Source: Maribacter litoralis (GTDB lineage Bacteria > Bacteroidota > Bacteroidia > Flavobacteriales > Flavobacteriaceae). From it: a stretch of 64,000 bases of DNA. The DNA lies in the NCBI RefSeq assembly GCF_003075045.1, contig NZ_QCZD01000002.1:888592-952591 (forward strand), given 5' to 3'. The notes beneath the pieces are model-generated. The model saw only the letters and a program-made list of their open reading frames with translations, had not been told where the DNA came from and did not search any database. This document shows, piece by piece, positions 63,661-64,000 of this stretch (within the stretch, counting starts at the first letter, position 1; every line of letters starts with the position of its first letter). The position numbers and the translations under genes are program-made.

Positions 63661-63901
63661 TAGGGAAACACCTAAGGGAAACGAAGCGAAAATGTCGTAA
63701 GATCTTTGGGGCGGAGTGGATAGAAGTTCATTGAAATATTGTGGAGATTTAAGAATCGAGTTCAGGTGAGGACCTGGGCGAGAGGAACACGAATTAAGAA
63801 ACATACGAATATAGTATATCGCGAGGTATATATAAGGAATTGAATCGAGAGTCGGGGCCGGGAAAGATTTTGTTTTCGTTGGGACGAATATTTACAAAAC
63901 A
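63661..63901 (+). other. 16S rRNA leader
   Basis: Transcribed leader between P2 and 16S; no protein gene is credible. AGTTCATTGAAATATTG at 63727-63743 resembles the boxA-like antitermination element of rrn leaders. The rest of the 710-base gap (63192-63486) is AT-rich with nothing recognised. Confidence 0.6.
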
Positions 63902-64000
63902 ACGATGAAGAGTTTGATCCTGGCTCAGGATGAACGCTAGCGGCAGGCCTAACACATGCAAGTCGAGGGGTAACATTTGTGCTTGCACAAGATGACGACC
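63902..64000 (+). rRNA. rrs: 16S ribosomal RNA, 5' end (partial)
   Basis: Begins near GATGAAGAGTTTGATCCTGG, then GGCTCAGGATGAACGCTAGC and GGCAGGCCTAACACATGCAA, the universal 16S start. The variable V1 loop fits Flavobacteriaceae. It runs off the right edge. Confidence 0.98.

Noticed and set aside
63794..63988. Minus-strand frame over the 16S start
   Set aside because: It lies across the rRNA leader and 16S gene.
1..64000. CRISPR arrays, insertion sequences, prophage or integrase genes
   Set aside because: No regularly spaced repeats, transposase or recombinase frame is present. The 109-bp repeats occur only twice in the window.

Overview
The window reads as a stretch of chromosome from a marine-type member of the Flavobacteriaceae (Bacteroidota). 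Evidence: AT-rich DNA; promoters of the Bacteroidota type (TTG, 19 bp, TAnnTTTG); a type IX secretion sorting domain; a TonB receptor with a carboxypeptidase-like N-terminal domain; a TPR/YaiO outer-membrane protein; and the start of a 16S rRNA gene at the right edge whose first bases match this family.

Left part (37-8000): a tightly overlapping operon encodes an H-NOX haem sensor, a three-PAS histidine kinase, a FIST (NosP-like) protein, a second soluble kinase, an Hpt phosphotransfer protein and a LytTR response regulator. A convergent pair encodes a membrane kinase and a stand-alone receiver. This looks like a phosphorelay with two possible nitric-oxide sensors.

8263-22825: a candidate exopolysaccharide locus. 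It has a TPR/beta-barrel exporter, a twice-present flippase plus GT4 module (one flippase copy has lost its middle), a receiver domain fused to a GT2 glycosyltransferase, a second full flippase and GT4, and a three-gene operon on the other strand (GT-C-like membrane protein, Ig-like lipoprotein, membrane-anchored glycosidase). Inverted CCTACA sites recur in its intergenic regions. My working idea is that the neighbouring phosphorelay controls this pathway both by transcription (LytTR) and post-translationally (receiver-GT2). This is inference.

23061-31565: an FUSC transporter, then an accessory stretch of small unrelated genes (CAT-like and NAT acetyltransferases, RidA, SDR, ArsR, DUF6090) with two decayed genes and a 109-bp direct repeat flanking one gene group. 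31760-40382: a stress and nitrogen block (MscS, USP, two Gre/Rnk-like proteins, glutamate dehydrogenase, a 4HB membrane protein and an NtrC-type kinase/regulator pair with a likely sigma-54 promoter).

40645-63191: mostly housekeeping genes: tandem tRNA-Lys, aroK, tgt, lptF/G-like, accA, dnaB and thrS-infC-rpmI-rplT (infC apparently starts at AUA). Among them is an iron-type TonB receptor, lipoprotein and AraC regulator group with two perfect palindromes in its promoter region. The window ends with two tandem rRNA promoters and the first ~100 bases of 16S rRNA.
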